A stretch of 64,000 nucleotides of DNA, taken from the NCBI GenBank assembly GCA_903813345.2, contig CAIIXF020000011.1, forward strand, positions 29,070,166 through 29,134,165. Reading direction: 5' to 3'. The position numbers and the translations under genes were made by a program. The notes beneath the pieces were generated by a model. The model worked only from the letters and a program-made list of their open reading frames with translations. It made no database searches and was not told the DNA's origin. This DNA comes from Owenia fusiformis. Its lineage: Eukaryota; Annelida; Polychaeta; Sabellida; Oweniidae. Every line of letters starts with the position of its first letter. The stretch's first letter is position 1. Of this stretch, positions 1 to 11,000 are shown piece by piece.

Positions 1-521
1 TCACAGGGGTTTGAAGCAAGACTACAAATTTTCAGTTTCACAGGGTCCCATTTGTAGTATTGCATGGATAAAAAAATGTGACAAAGAAGGGACTTATGTT
101 TTAAGAAACCCTCAGAAAATGTTGAACTCAGTATGCAAGCTTACATGTACACTGGTGGTTCATAGCAGCATGATACTAACTGGAGTTTGTGTTATCCAAG
201 ATGGTGGACAAACTTTCATATTGGTACACCTTTGTGACATTTTAGCATTGTTTACAATCGTAACTAAAATTTGTTTGCATGACAAAATATTTGGAATCCA
301 GATTTTACTTGCTAACTGTATATTGAATGCTCTTACTATGCTAGAATATTTTCTGTCCCTATATCTTGACACTGTTAGATTTAGGGGTTAATGAAAGTTT
401 ATCGATATCAAACGAAATTTGTCCACCATTTTGGATGATACTTAGACACACTGCTGTGAACTGGTGATGGAAAAATCCTAAATCATTGAGCCAAATTTTT
501 TTTCTGCTCAGCTCATTTTTA
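1..521. other. no gene recognised; AT-rich flank
   Basis: A 126-codon open frame runs on the plus strand from position 11, but it shows no recognisable domain, has no splice or codon-use support and is matched by open frames on the other strand, so I read it as chance. The stretch ends where the half-site-rich repeat begins. Confidence 0.4.
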
Positions 522-1863
522 ATGTCACCACCAAAAGTGGTGACAATAGGTGGTGACATATTGTTATGGTCTCTGTTTTTTTTGTGACGGCGGTTGGTGG
601 TTGGAGGTTGGCGTCCGGCGTCCGGCATCTGTAACAATTTCTTACAACTTCCTATAACTTTACAAATACTGTTTAGACTGACTTCAATTTTTTTCTAAAT
701 CATCTACATGTTCTCAGAAGTTCAAATCTGACTTTAGATTTGACATTTGACCTTCAATGACCTTCTCAAGGTCAAAAAGGTCTTTTTTCAACTTGCTTCA
801 CATTGACTAAATTTTTTTCAAAATCATCTACATGTTCTCAGAAATTCAAATCTGACTTTAGATTTGACTTTAGATTTGACATTTGACCTTCAAATCTGAC
901 TTAAGATTTGACATTTGACCTTCAATGACCTTCTCAAGGTCAAAAAAGGTCAAAAAGGTCTGTTTTCAACTTGCTTCAAATTGACTAAATTTTTTTTTCA
1001 AAATCATCTACGTGTTCTCAGAAATTCAAATCTGACTTTAGATTTGACTTAAGATTTGACATTTGACCTTCAATGACCTTCTCAAGGTCAAAAAAGGTCA
1101 AAAAGTCTGTTTTCAACTTGCTTCAAATTGACTAAAATTTTTTTTCAAAATCATCTACGTGTTCTCAGAAATTCAAATCTGACTTAAGATTTGACTTAAG
1201 ATTTGACATTTGACCTTCAATGACCTTCTCAAGGTCAAAAAAGGTCAAAAAGGTCTGTTTTCAACTTGCTTCAAATTGACTAAATTTTTTTTTCAAAATC
1301 ATCTACGTGTTCTCAGAAATTCAAATCTGACTTTAGATTTGACTTAAGATTTGACATTTGACCTTCAATGACCTTCTCAAAGTCAAAAAAGGTCAAAAGG
1401 TCTTTTTTCAACTTGCTTCAAATTGACTAAATTTTTTTTTCAAAATCATCTACATGTTCTCAGAAATTCAAATCTGACTTTAGATTTGACATTTGACCTT
1501 CAATGACCTTCTCAATGTCAAAAAAGGTCAAAAAAGTATTTTTTCATCTTGCTTCAAATTGACTAAATTTTTTTTTTCAAAATCATCTACATGTTCTCAG
1601 AAATTCAAATATGACTTTAGATTTGACATTTTACCTTCAATGACCTTCTCAAGGTCAAAAAGGTCTTTTTTCAACTTGCTTCAAATTGACTAATTTTTTT
1701 TTTCAAAATCATCTACATGTTCTCAGAAATTCAAATCTGACTCTAGATTTGACATTTCACCTTTAATGACCTTCTCAAGGTCAAAAAAGGTCAAAAAGGT
1801 CTGTTTTCAACTTGCTTCAAATTGACCTTTAGGTGGTGACATTTTGTCATGTTAATGCCTTGT
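522..1863. mobile_element. non-autonomous DNA element, copy A, with internal ~125-180-bp tandem array
   Basis: The 5' end ATGTCACCACC (522-532) is the inverse of GGTGGTGACAT (1832-1842), and the 5' end also forms a hairpin TGTCACCAC/GTGGTGACA. The same start and the same end (GGTGGTGACAT followed by TTTTGTCATGTTAATGCC) recur at 34826-35330, 39426-39930 and 54675-54824, which defines the element. Inside are about eight tandem units recognisable by TTGCTTCAA at roughly 792, 970, 1118, 1265, 1412, 1548, 1675 and 1811. Each unit carries TGACCT and AGGTCA hexamers in fixed spacing. No coding capacity. The extension beyond the inverted repeat at the 3' end is conserved between copies, so the true boundary may be 1863 rather than 1842. 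Confidence 0.75.
690..1826. repeat. tandem array of AGGTCA/TGACCT-containing units
   Basis: Eight diverged units, spaced 178, 148, 147, 147, 136, 127 and 136 bp apart measured at TTGCTTCAA. A typical unit contains TGACCT-N4-TGACCT-N5-AGGTCA-N4-AGGTCA-N3-AGGTC followed by a T-rich spacer and CAAATCTGACTTTAGATTTGAC. These hexamers are the nuclear-receptor half site in direct (DR4, DR3) and everted (ER5) order. Whether any receptor binds is not shown by sequence. Confidence 0.8.
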
Positions 1864-2275
1864 CTTATCTTATAATTTACTGCATTTATCCACTGTACTT
1901 TCCACTTCATGATCATGAATATTTTTCAGATAGAGTTCAACATTCCATAACAGCATTCATAAGGGGTGATATCCAAATGTTAACGGTTGGAAGAATATGC
2001 AAAAGTGTTTTGGTAGCTAGTTAGGCTAGCTTAATAAAGGCATGAACATTACCATTGTATACAATGTTTATTGTTATATGTTTACTTTATTATTTCTTGA
2101 ACAAATTTATTTCAAAATACACTGTATTAAAATTATTGCTGTATTTAAGGAAGATTAACGGTCTAGCATTGCTCATTTATATTGATCTTGATTATATATT
2201 TTTATTTATTCACGCTTATTTACTTATAACATTGGCACAAATTATGACTTAGTTTTACCAACCTCCTCCTCTATA

Positions 2276-2792
2276 TACTGTACTCCGGGTAAATTTCGAC
2301 GCTATAAAATTTCGCGATTTTTCAAAATTGCAATTTCGCGGCTATTTAATTTCGCTGATTTGAGTTGGTGACATTTCGCGAATTGCACAAGTGGAATTTT
2401 TTTCCGATTACCGTGAATCAATGCGTATCTGGCTATTTTAGCCCGTTCAGAATCCAAGTAATGTTTGTATTTCCCATGTTTAGGGCATTTATTTGAATAT
2501 TCTTGAATGGCTTTTTTAACTTCAATTTGTAGGATATCATTGTTGTCAACAGTTCTTGCCTTTGTTGGCCTAATAAGCCAATTCAAAATGTTAGACATTT
2601 GAGGCCTTTTTGAATTATCGCCTAACAACACTAGACGAAACGTTATACACCGAACGTAACATATCAAAAGTCCCGTTTCAAATCCCCGGGGATTTAAATG
2701 ACAAATTTCGCGACGATAAATGTTCACGATTTTACTACATTCGCGAACAAAGCGAAATTAAATCGCACGCGAACAATACCCGGAGTACAGTA
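2276..2792. mobile_element. TA-flanked MITE with 16-bp perfect TIRs, copy 1
   Basis: TACTGTACTCCGGGTA at 2276-2291 is the exact inverse of TACCCGGAGTACAGTA at 2777-2792. The outermost TA on each side is probably the duplicated target (Tc1/mariner style), giving an element of 2278-2790. The interior is rich in TTTCGCG and CGCGAA words. A second, shorter copy in inverted orientation lies at 7395-7703. A 141-codon open frame inside on the minus strand is made of element sequence and is not counted as a gene. Confidence 0.85.
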
Positions 2793-3211
2793 ATATTACA
2801 TTTACAACAATTTAATAATGAACATGTTATCAATAAAAAATCTTTTTAAGTAAGTATCGACCAAAACCAAATCTTGAGGATATGAGGGAAAGCCTTAAAC
2901 CTGAACAAACAAAATAATCCAGCACATTATCCCACCCCAAGTGCTTATATGATTGTATAATAGCATTGTATAACTGCAATATAAAACCAACAATCATCGT
3001 ATACAACTCTTGAGAACGATATATAACTACTGGATAGCGTACACAACTCCTGGGCAGCATATACAACTCTGACTTAATATACAACTGCTCAATTTAGGGT
3101 GGGATATATGATATATTTACTCAAATACTCACTTGAGTATAAACATGATATACAGAATCAACCATTATATAACCTCATATTACTCTACCCCCATACTGCA
3201 TCCTGTATTTC
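2793..3211. other. AT-rich intergenic DNA, no feature
   Basis: Contains several imperfect GTATACAACTC repeats (about 2998-3080) on the plus strand. No gene or element boundary seen. Confidence 0.4.
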
Positions 3212-3452
3212 TTTAAAAGGGATACAGGGTCAGTGAAGTTGCAAATGGAGGAGGTTTGTTAAACTTTGTTTATTTCCATATTTCTGAAGGTATACTAGAT
3301 TTTAAATATACTCCAAATGTTCTACTATACACTGTATAGATTCATTGAGCAGTTTGCATTTGACTTGTATTATAACCAGAAAAGCCCTGTAGACAAAGAT
3401 AGAGAATACCCGCTTCATTTGCAACTTCACAGTAACCTGTATCCCTTTTAAA
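3212..3452. repeat. small foldback element, ~40-bp inverted repeats
   Basis: TTTAAAAGGGATACAGG at 3212 and its inverse CCTGTATCCCTTTTAAA ending at 3452 begin two arms of about 40 bp that match with a few mismatches (3212-3253 and 3412-3452) around a ~160-bp centre. This is MITE-like. No target duplication was identified. Confidence 0.65.
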
Positions 3453-4084
3453 CGTGGTCACATGGTAGGGTATAGTGATATTATGGGCCTATGACAATGC
3501 ATTGCTATGCAGAACATCTCACACTGTCAGTGCTGTCAGAAGAAGCAACCCCCTCCCTAAGCACATATTCGGTAATTTGAACTAAAATTATTATATGATT
3601 TATGTACAAGTGAAAAGCAGACTTCATGTTCAAGTTATCGATTAGATCCTTACATGAATTCATTAGTTTTATAAATAAATAATATTGGCAGCGTGTCGTG
3701 TGTAGTACTTCACTGTTAAAATATGACCCATATTAAGTTGAAATCTTTGGCGTAGCACCCCAGACAACCACTTGATGATCACTTCATATCTCTTAAGTTT
3801 CAGTTCTCATGTTACTATGTACAATAGGCTATAAGGAAAATGAAAAAAATTGTTGTTTGAAATAAGATGAGATTAACATGATCCTCAAGAGACTGTCTGG
3901 GGTACTTAAATACTTGTGGATGGAAATAAGTTGAGAAAATAGCAAGATAATCAGTTAATAAAAATCTTATCCACCTGGTAAGTCCTAGTCTAACAAGAGG
4001 AGTAATATACTCCGAATAATTCCATATCAAGTAGGCCTACAGTATAATTGTTATATGATAAGAACAAGAAATTATAAGTTAGAT
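3453..4084. other. UBE2J1 downstream flank, no gene
   Basis: AT-rich, no convincing coding frame. A 71-codon minus-strand open frame at 3815-4030 has no recognisable feature. Confidence 0.35.
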
Positions 4085-4090
4085 TTTATT
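4085..4090 (-). terminator. candidate poly(A) signal of UBE2J1
   Basis: AATAAA on the minus strand, about 40 nt past the UBE2J1 stop codon. It is the first such hexamer downstream. The position implies a very short 3' UTR, so later signals may also be used. Confidence 0.45.
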
Positions 4091-4129
4091 TTAATGATTT
4101 TAAGTGGGAATCTCCAATGGGTCTTATGT

Positions 4130-5050
4130 TTAAAGAGACTCATCCTGATAGTATGTTAACACAATCCTTCTGGCCAGCAGAGTGAGGAACAGACAACTCA
4201 AAACTATTATTAGAAGTAATGAGAATATAGAATTATTGCTTTCTGATTGAGTCCTTGTGGTCCCGTGTGGTCCCGTGCGTGTCCCCCCAGTTTGTCCTGG
4301 GGCCCTCATCTGGGCTGCTGTTGTCCTCTGTCTGACGCTTGTGGGGGTCGTAGTCGTACTGGGGGTTGTTGTCGTGGAAGTTTCACCCAGAGATGTGGAA
4401 CTTGCATTCTGTGCTGTCACACTTGTTGTTTGTGATGTTATACTTGTAGTTTGTGATGTCGTACTTGAATTTAGTGAGTTGTTAGTAATTGGGGTACTTT
4501 TGGAAGCTGTATTGCCTGGTGTGGAGTTAGAGTTAGATGGCGCTGTAGAGGTGTCTGTATTGGTAGCTCCACCTGGTGAGGCACTCGGGGAGGATACTGG
4601 AGTACTAGCATCTGAGGCAATCCCTGGAGAGGTAGCAGTCCCTGGGGCAGCCCCTGTAGGGGATACAACTCTTGGAGGGAAACCTGTTGCAAACTCAGGC
4701 ATCCAAGGGGGTCGTTGATTTGGATCAAAAGGTCCTGAAAATCTTTGAAAAACCATGGACCCAGGAGGGGGCATTGGCATACCCCTTGGAAGTGGGGGAA
4801 ATGGAAATGGCAACCTCTGTTGGGGGTCACCAGGTTGTTGTCCTGGAAATGGTTGCCTTGGCATTGACATCATAAAACGAAACCTAGCAGCCATGGTTGG
4901 GTCCATGTTTGCTAAGAATGGGGGCATAGGCTGTGATTGATTAGGCTCAGGGGCTGGGCTAGATTGGCCAGGGGGTGTTACTGGATCAGAAGTTGAATTT
5001 TTAGTTGGGGACGTCTCTCCACTCCAATTTTTTCCCTTTTCCTTTTCCCC
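4130..5050 (-). CDS. UBE2J1: UBE2J1 exon 7, low-complexity linker and tail anchor
   Basis: Acceptor GTTTGCAG, 306 codons plus stop. The first ~100 residues are Pro/Met/Phe-rich, then Ser/Thr-rich with repeated TSITSQTTSV-like words, then a hydrophobic segment SIFSLLLIIVLSCLFLTLLA followed by RRIVLTYYQDESL. The large linker is unusual for the family; the membrane anchor is kept. Confidence 0.93.
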   Translation of the reverse strand, partial: GEKEKGKNWSGETSPTKNSTSDPVTPPGQSSPAPEPNQSQPMPPFLANMDPTMAARFRFMMSMPRQPFPGQQPGDPQQRLPFPFPPLPRGMPMPPPGSMVFQRFSGPFDPNQRPPWMPEFATGFPPRVVSPTGAAPGTATSPGIASDASTPVSSPSASPGGATNTDTSTAPSNSNSTPGNTASKSTPITNNSLNSSTTSQTTSITSQTTSVTAQNASSTSLGETSTTTTPSTTTTPTSVRQRTTAAQMRAPGQTGGTRTGPHGTTRTQSESNNSIFSLLLIIVLSCLFLTLLARRIVLTYYQDESL

Positions 5051-8000
5051 CTGCAAACAAAAAGTGAATAAGTTAGTACAATGAAAACAAACAATGAAAT
5101 ATATTTCAATTAAATGAAAAGGTAGAAATTATAATAATGGCTTTGTATTTGGTGAAAAAAGGTCTTGGAATGACTTTCAAGAGTATGTTTCTGAATATTT
5201 CTGTACCTGTTATCTGCAAATAATTTACATTGCTAACTAAAATTAACAGAAACATGCTAAAACTGTCTGATGTTGTCAAGTTGTTTGAAAATTGAAATGA
5301 TTCTGTACTGTATATTTTTGTATACTTAAATGGTGTAATTGAATGATTGGAGCATGATGCCATATAATACATGAACACAATAAATATGCATGCAAATGGT
5401 GACAAAATGTAACATGTCTAGAGAATGGTTGGGCCAACAGAGTATGTATTTGATTTTACACTTTAGATCAGTGAGATGACCTTTGTCTATGAACATGGCA
5501 TAAATGATTGCCGTCATCTATTTCTATCATTTTGAATCAAGGCTACACGTCACATAAGCCAAGCCAAAGAAAGTGCTTGGCATTGCATGATCTCCAGAAC
5601 AATTAAGAAATAGACACCATACTCCACCATTGTTGTTTAAATGATATGAAATGTTGTACCTGGAAGCTTATCTGCTGGGCAAGAGCCTTGGCTTCTTCCT
5701 TTTCTTTCTTAGAGGCCTCTGTAACAGGCTTTAGTATAGAACGTATATTGCCACATGCCTCACATGACCAATCTTGAGTTCTGAAAGGTGAACATCAAAG
5801 TTATACATACAATCAATAAGTGCAATAGAACACCATTCATCAAAGATTTCTTTTTCACTCAGAATGAAAAAATCCATCAAAAGTAGAACTCAGGACCTCT
5901 GCAAATCCTCTAGAATAAAATAAAAGAGTTAGAGACTAATACAGTACTAGGGACTCATGTGTTGGTCAAATTTAATTAAGCTACCATTTGTTTTACTTTT
6001 TTCCAATCAAACTGACCAAGGTTGCTATTTGACAGTAAATCCCCAGTCGTCTCCTTCCAGAAAAGAAATAACTAACTAAAATAAGAACCTTGATGATGAA
6101 AACTCACTTTTTAGCCAACTTTTTTCTTTCCTCTGGTGTATAATCCAAAGATCCTATTGCACCATTACCATGTGTAGGCATGAAACCTATGATAGCTAGT
6201 AGAGCTGTACGGACTGGAATCATATATATGACAGTCGTGAAATGCAAACACTTGTTACACTAAGATAATCATTACAAATGGTATGTTCAAGGTGGAACAT
6301 ACAAACAACAAAATGATTTCAAAATGTTAAAAATTGTGCAGTTAATTTTCGTTAATTTTGTTAGGAGGGGGAGTAAATTATGATCTGACTGGTTCAGAAT
6401 GTTGATATTTTGAAAGGCAAATCAACATTTTCATTTCATAAATATGAGAGACAAAGGGTTTAACCTTAATGAAATGCACTTCAATTCATAACTCCACACA
6501 TTGCACCACACATTTACACAATAGAAATGCCTGTTGATTATGTTGTTTTATAAAGTAATGTCTATGTACAATTATCTGATAAGGATGATCTTAAACTGAC
6601 TTACTTGACCATGAAGGTTGCCATGACTCAGGGTGGTGACCTGATATACTCAGACAAATCTTTTTGAAAGTTTCAAACCTCCCATTGGGCTGGAATAAAA
6701 ATCAATACCCTAATGTAATTCAATATACATGTACTAAAGAGTTCAATATGTGAACATGATTCAACTTTATATGACATTATTAAATCAACTTTTTCAAAAA
6801 TGAAAAGACTTTCTTGGACTCCAGATATAGGCTCCTAATTACTAGATATAGTATTTCACTTTCAGAAAAAAACATTCATGATATTTGCAATGTTTGCTTT
6901 CTCAATCTTTTTTTTAAATATCGCATTTTACCAGTTTCCATATTGATAACCTCCTTGCTACCTTACTAGATACTATTCTTCTCTTTACCATCAAGACATT
7001 ACAGTCTGCATTCTATAAAGTTACTTACTGTAAGTAGTATTATGCTGGGGGGTTTCATGGGGTAGTCAGGAGGTAAGACAATTCTACCATGGTATATCCC
7101 TTCTTCAAACTCTGAGTCATCGGGACCTCGTATAGTGAAATGCCACTCAAAAAGATTGTCCTGAAAGACAAAAAAGTGTTTGAACAAAATGTTACAACCT
7201 ATTATGAACAGTATTTAATCCCTTTAATTGCTGTCATGGTTACCAATATTGGCTAAAATCTGCAGAAGATAGCCCATCAATACAAATTAGGGATTGACCT
7301 GAAACACTGCCAACCCTGGATGCAAACAGTATTGAGAGTCAAATATTGTCTGTTTTATGCATTAAAAGCTGTATCAACACGAGAAAATCTCACATACTGT
7401 ACTCCGGGTATTGTTTGAGTGCCATTTAATTTCGCTTTGTTCGCGAATGTAGTAAAATCGTGAACATTCAATTTTTATATCAACAATTGATGTACTTGCT
7501 AAACTCATGCATATGTAAAAAGGCATGTTAGTATATTAATACTGTATTATCAATATGGAGTTTACAGAGCTGAAGGAAAAAATTCAACTTGTGCAATCCG
7601 CGAAATGTCATCAACTCAAATCCGCGAAATTAAATAGCGTCAAAATTGCTATTTTGAAAAATCGGGAAATTTTATAGCGTCGAAATTTACCAGGAGTACA
7701 GTATATTTCCAGAAAGTTACTTTTAGGTCATACTTTTTGCATCACCCTGTGCTTAATATTTGGGGAACGCATGGGCACCTGTATTGGTTGTCTCTTTGTA
7801 CATCCTAATGTTCTTATTTTAAATATAAATGCAACGGACAAATGTAGCTTACATCTAGCGGTTGGGCAAAGTACTGCTCTGTTGGTTCACTCAGTTCTTG
7901 AGCCTCCTTCATCAGCCTCTTCACCGCTGAAAGTAACACAACAATTCTCATATTTACAAGTAGTTTCCACAGAGCTTTAGTCTTGCTCCAAGACTTGGAC

Positions 8001-11000
8001 CCAGTATCTACTTGAAAAACAAGTAGTAAAGGGGGTCCAGGGTCTTGAAGCAAGACTAGCATAGCTAAAAATAAATATACTGTTATTATCCCATCGAACG
8101 AAGTTCGGAGGGATATAGGGAACGCCTCCGTCCGTCCGTACGTACGTCCGTCTGTCCGTCCGTCCGGGCAATAACTCAAATACCGTTGGCCTGATTTTGT
8201 TCATATTTTGTACACATATACCCTATGGCGGTAGAAGTTCTGCTCGAGAGCCGATTTTCAAAATGGCCGCTCATTTCAAAATGGCGGCCATTTTAGTGAC
8301 GATTTTACAGTAATTAAGGTGCAATATGTAAAACTGTAATAGCAATATGTTTTAAATGTAAAAAAATTATAAAGGACATTAATAATGCTACAAATGTAGA
8401 TATTAAAGAAGCACATGGCAGCCATCTTGAAAAATGGCGGCCTTTACTCGTCATTTTACGATTTTTGCTGTAACTCAAATAGTAGTGGAGCGATTTTGTT
8501 CATATTTGGTATGTGAATACTATAAGCATTGCACACTGTCTAAAGACACTTTTGGTAGAAGGTGGCCATTTTGAAAAATGGCCGCCATTTTAACGTATTT
8601 TACTATAACTCGAAAAGTAGTGGAGCGATTTTGTTCATATTTGGTATGTGAATACTATAAGCATGGCACACTGTCTTATGACACTTTTGGTAGAAGGCAG
8701 CCATTTTGAAAAAAAATTTGAAAAATGGCCGCCATTTTAACGTATTTTACTATAACTTGAAAAGTAGTGGAGCGATTTTGTTCATATTTGGTATGTGAAT
8801 ACTATAAGCATGGCACACTGTCCTATGACACTTTTGGTAGAAGGCGGCCATTTTGAAAACAATTTTGAAAAATGGCCGCCATTTTAACGTATTTTACTAT
8901 AACTCGAAAAGTAGTAGAGCGATTTTGTTCATATTTGATATGTGAATACTTTAAGCATGGCACATTGTCTAATAAAACTTAAGGGAGTAGTCGGCCATTT
9001 TGAAAAATGGCCACCATTTTTATGTGTGTTATTTTACAAGTACGTGTGAGATTTTTCAAAGATTTAAGAGGTGGCTACTAAAAAGCATATTATTTCTTCT
9101 GATGACATCTTGGCTAGTGAGCAACCATTTTGAAAATGGTGGCCTTTCTGGTGTGTTGTTTTATGATATTTGCGATTTGTTTGTAAAAATGCCAGCCATT
9201 TCTGTTCGATGGGATTCGCTACGCTTTGGCGTTGCCGTTGTTCTGGTCTTAACATAGCAGGTACACATGTTATAGCAGGTATACACGTTATAGATTTACA
9301 TGCATCCTGGTAAACTTAGTCTTAGTGGCCGGGTTAATATTTCTTCTTTTTTTTTTTTTTTTTTTTCTCAATATACATTTTCACTACACAAGGATACAAG
9401 TGATTTGCTGTAAGCCGTTTTTACAAATGAAATAGAAATACAAAGAATACCAAATTCGACACACAGACCCATTCCACTCACACGACATTCATTCATATCA
9501 TGCATACCACACACATACAATCACTCATCAAAAATATTTTCCAGTCTGAGACCTTCGTTTAAATAGGCTTGAAATCCAACACAAGTCAGTGGCATGTTGG
9601 AATAATAAGCTCTATGAACATAGTATTTTAATATCAAAACGGAAAAGTTAAACTTTCTAAAATGTTTCCTATCGAAATACCCAACAATGACGTGTTGCTC
9701 ATTTAAGTGTATATCCTTTTCTCTCCATTGATCTCCGAAATATTTTAAAAGACTTTTGATGTTCTTGCACTCCCAAAAACGGTGGACAATCGTCTCTTTT
9801 TGGCCGCAAAAATCACATTTATCATTCGTACGTATACCAACAAGTTTAAGGTACAAATTTGAGGCATAAATATTATTAATAATCTTATACTGTAATTCCC
9901 AAAAAGCGTGGTTTTTGGTTATGTCATATACCATTGAACACATATCTCGAGCGTTAACATTATATTTGCAACATAAGCGCTTAACGCTTATTGATTCAGA
10001 AAAACATTGTTGGTTGATGTACAATTGAATCATTTTTGTATTCAAATTTTTGATGTGGACCGTTTTGTTACCAATAAAAAACTCTTCGATGCTTTCAGTA
10101 TATTCGGTTTCACACTTCGCTTTCGGATCGCTTTTTAAAATTGATTTCCATTTCTTTGGAATGGAAGATATTAGGCTAATGTAGTCTAAAAAGTTTATAT
10201 CCACCTGGAACTTGTATTTAAAATCATTCAGTTCCATAAAACTACCATTCCCATTTAGTAAATCATTTATTTGAACAACCCCCATTTCGAAAAGGCTTTT
10301 TTGAAATATCTGTTTACCCTCCCTAAGTATGTATTTATTATGCCATAGTATCTCGCTCTTTACCTCAGAACTGTTTTTTGGTTCCTCCATCTCACTCACC
10401 GTTGAATAATATGAAAGAGCATTCATATAGAAATCGGGGATTTTTTGTTTAAATAGGCGTACATCATATCTACATTGCAGAAGTAGATTAAGACCGCCAA
10501 AATGTTCAAAATATATTCGCGGAATCACTTTCCAGTGGCTAAGTTGGTCATCAAGGAATCGTTTAAGCCACATAATTTTTAGTGCTTTTTCCATCGATGT
10601 CATGTTCACCATACGAATGCCCCCCTGATCATAAGATCCGACCACAGTATTTCGCTTTATTTTATCCCGTTTCCCTTTCCACAAAAAATTATAAATCAAA
10701 GTATTCACCTTTGAAATGATGCTGTCGGGCGTAACAGTCATGGACATAGAATACACGATCTGTGAAACTGCAAGGGATTTGATTATCATAATACGACCGT
10801 AAATGGTGAGATTTCGCTTACCCCAGAGGTTCAGAATCCTCTTCAACGATTCTATTTTCCGGTCAAAATTTATCGCCTTATTATGCTCTGGATCGTATGA
10901 TACACTGATGCCTAAAAACTTACTTGGCCTCTTTACCCAAATACAGCCCCCAATATTCGGATTTACACCATCATGGTTGGCACCAACACTAAAACATTCG

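Noticed and set aside
11-391. 126-codon plus-strand open frame
   Set aside because: No domain, no splice support, and an opposing open frame on the other strand; looks like chance.
2302-2727. 141-codon minus-strand open frame
   Set aside because: Lies wholly inside the TA-MITE and reads its internal inverted words.
4257-4718. 153-codon plus-strand open frame
   Set aside because: Antisense of the low-complexity UBE2J1 last exon.
8128-8167. Separate microsatellite locus (CCGT)n
   Set aside because: It is a fixed part of the 8090-9213 element.
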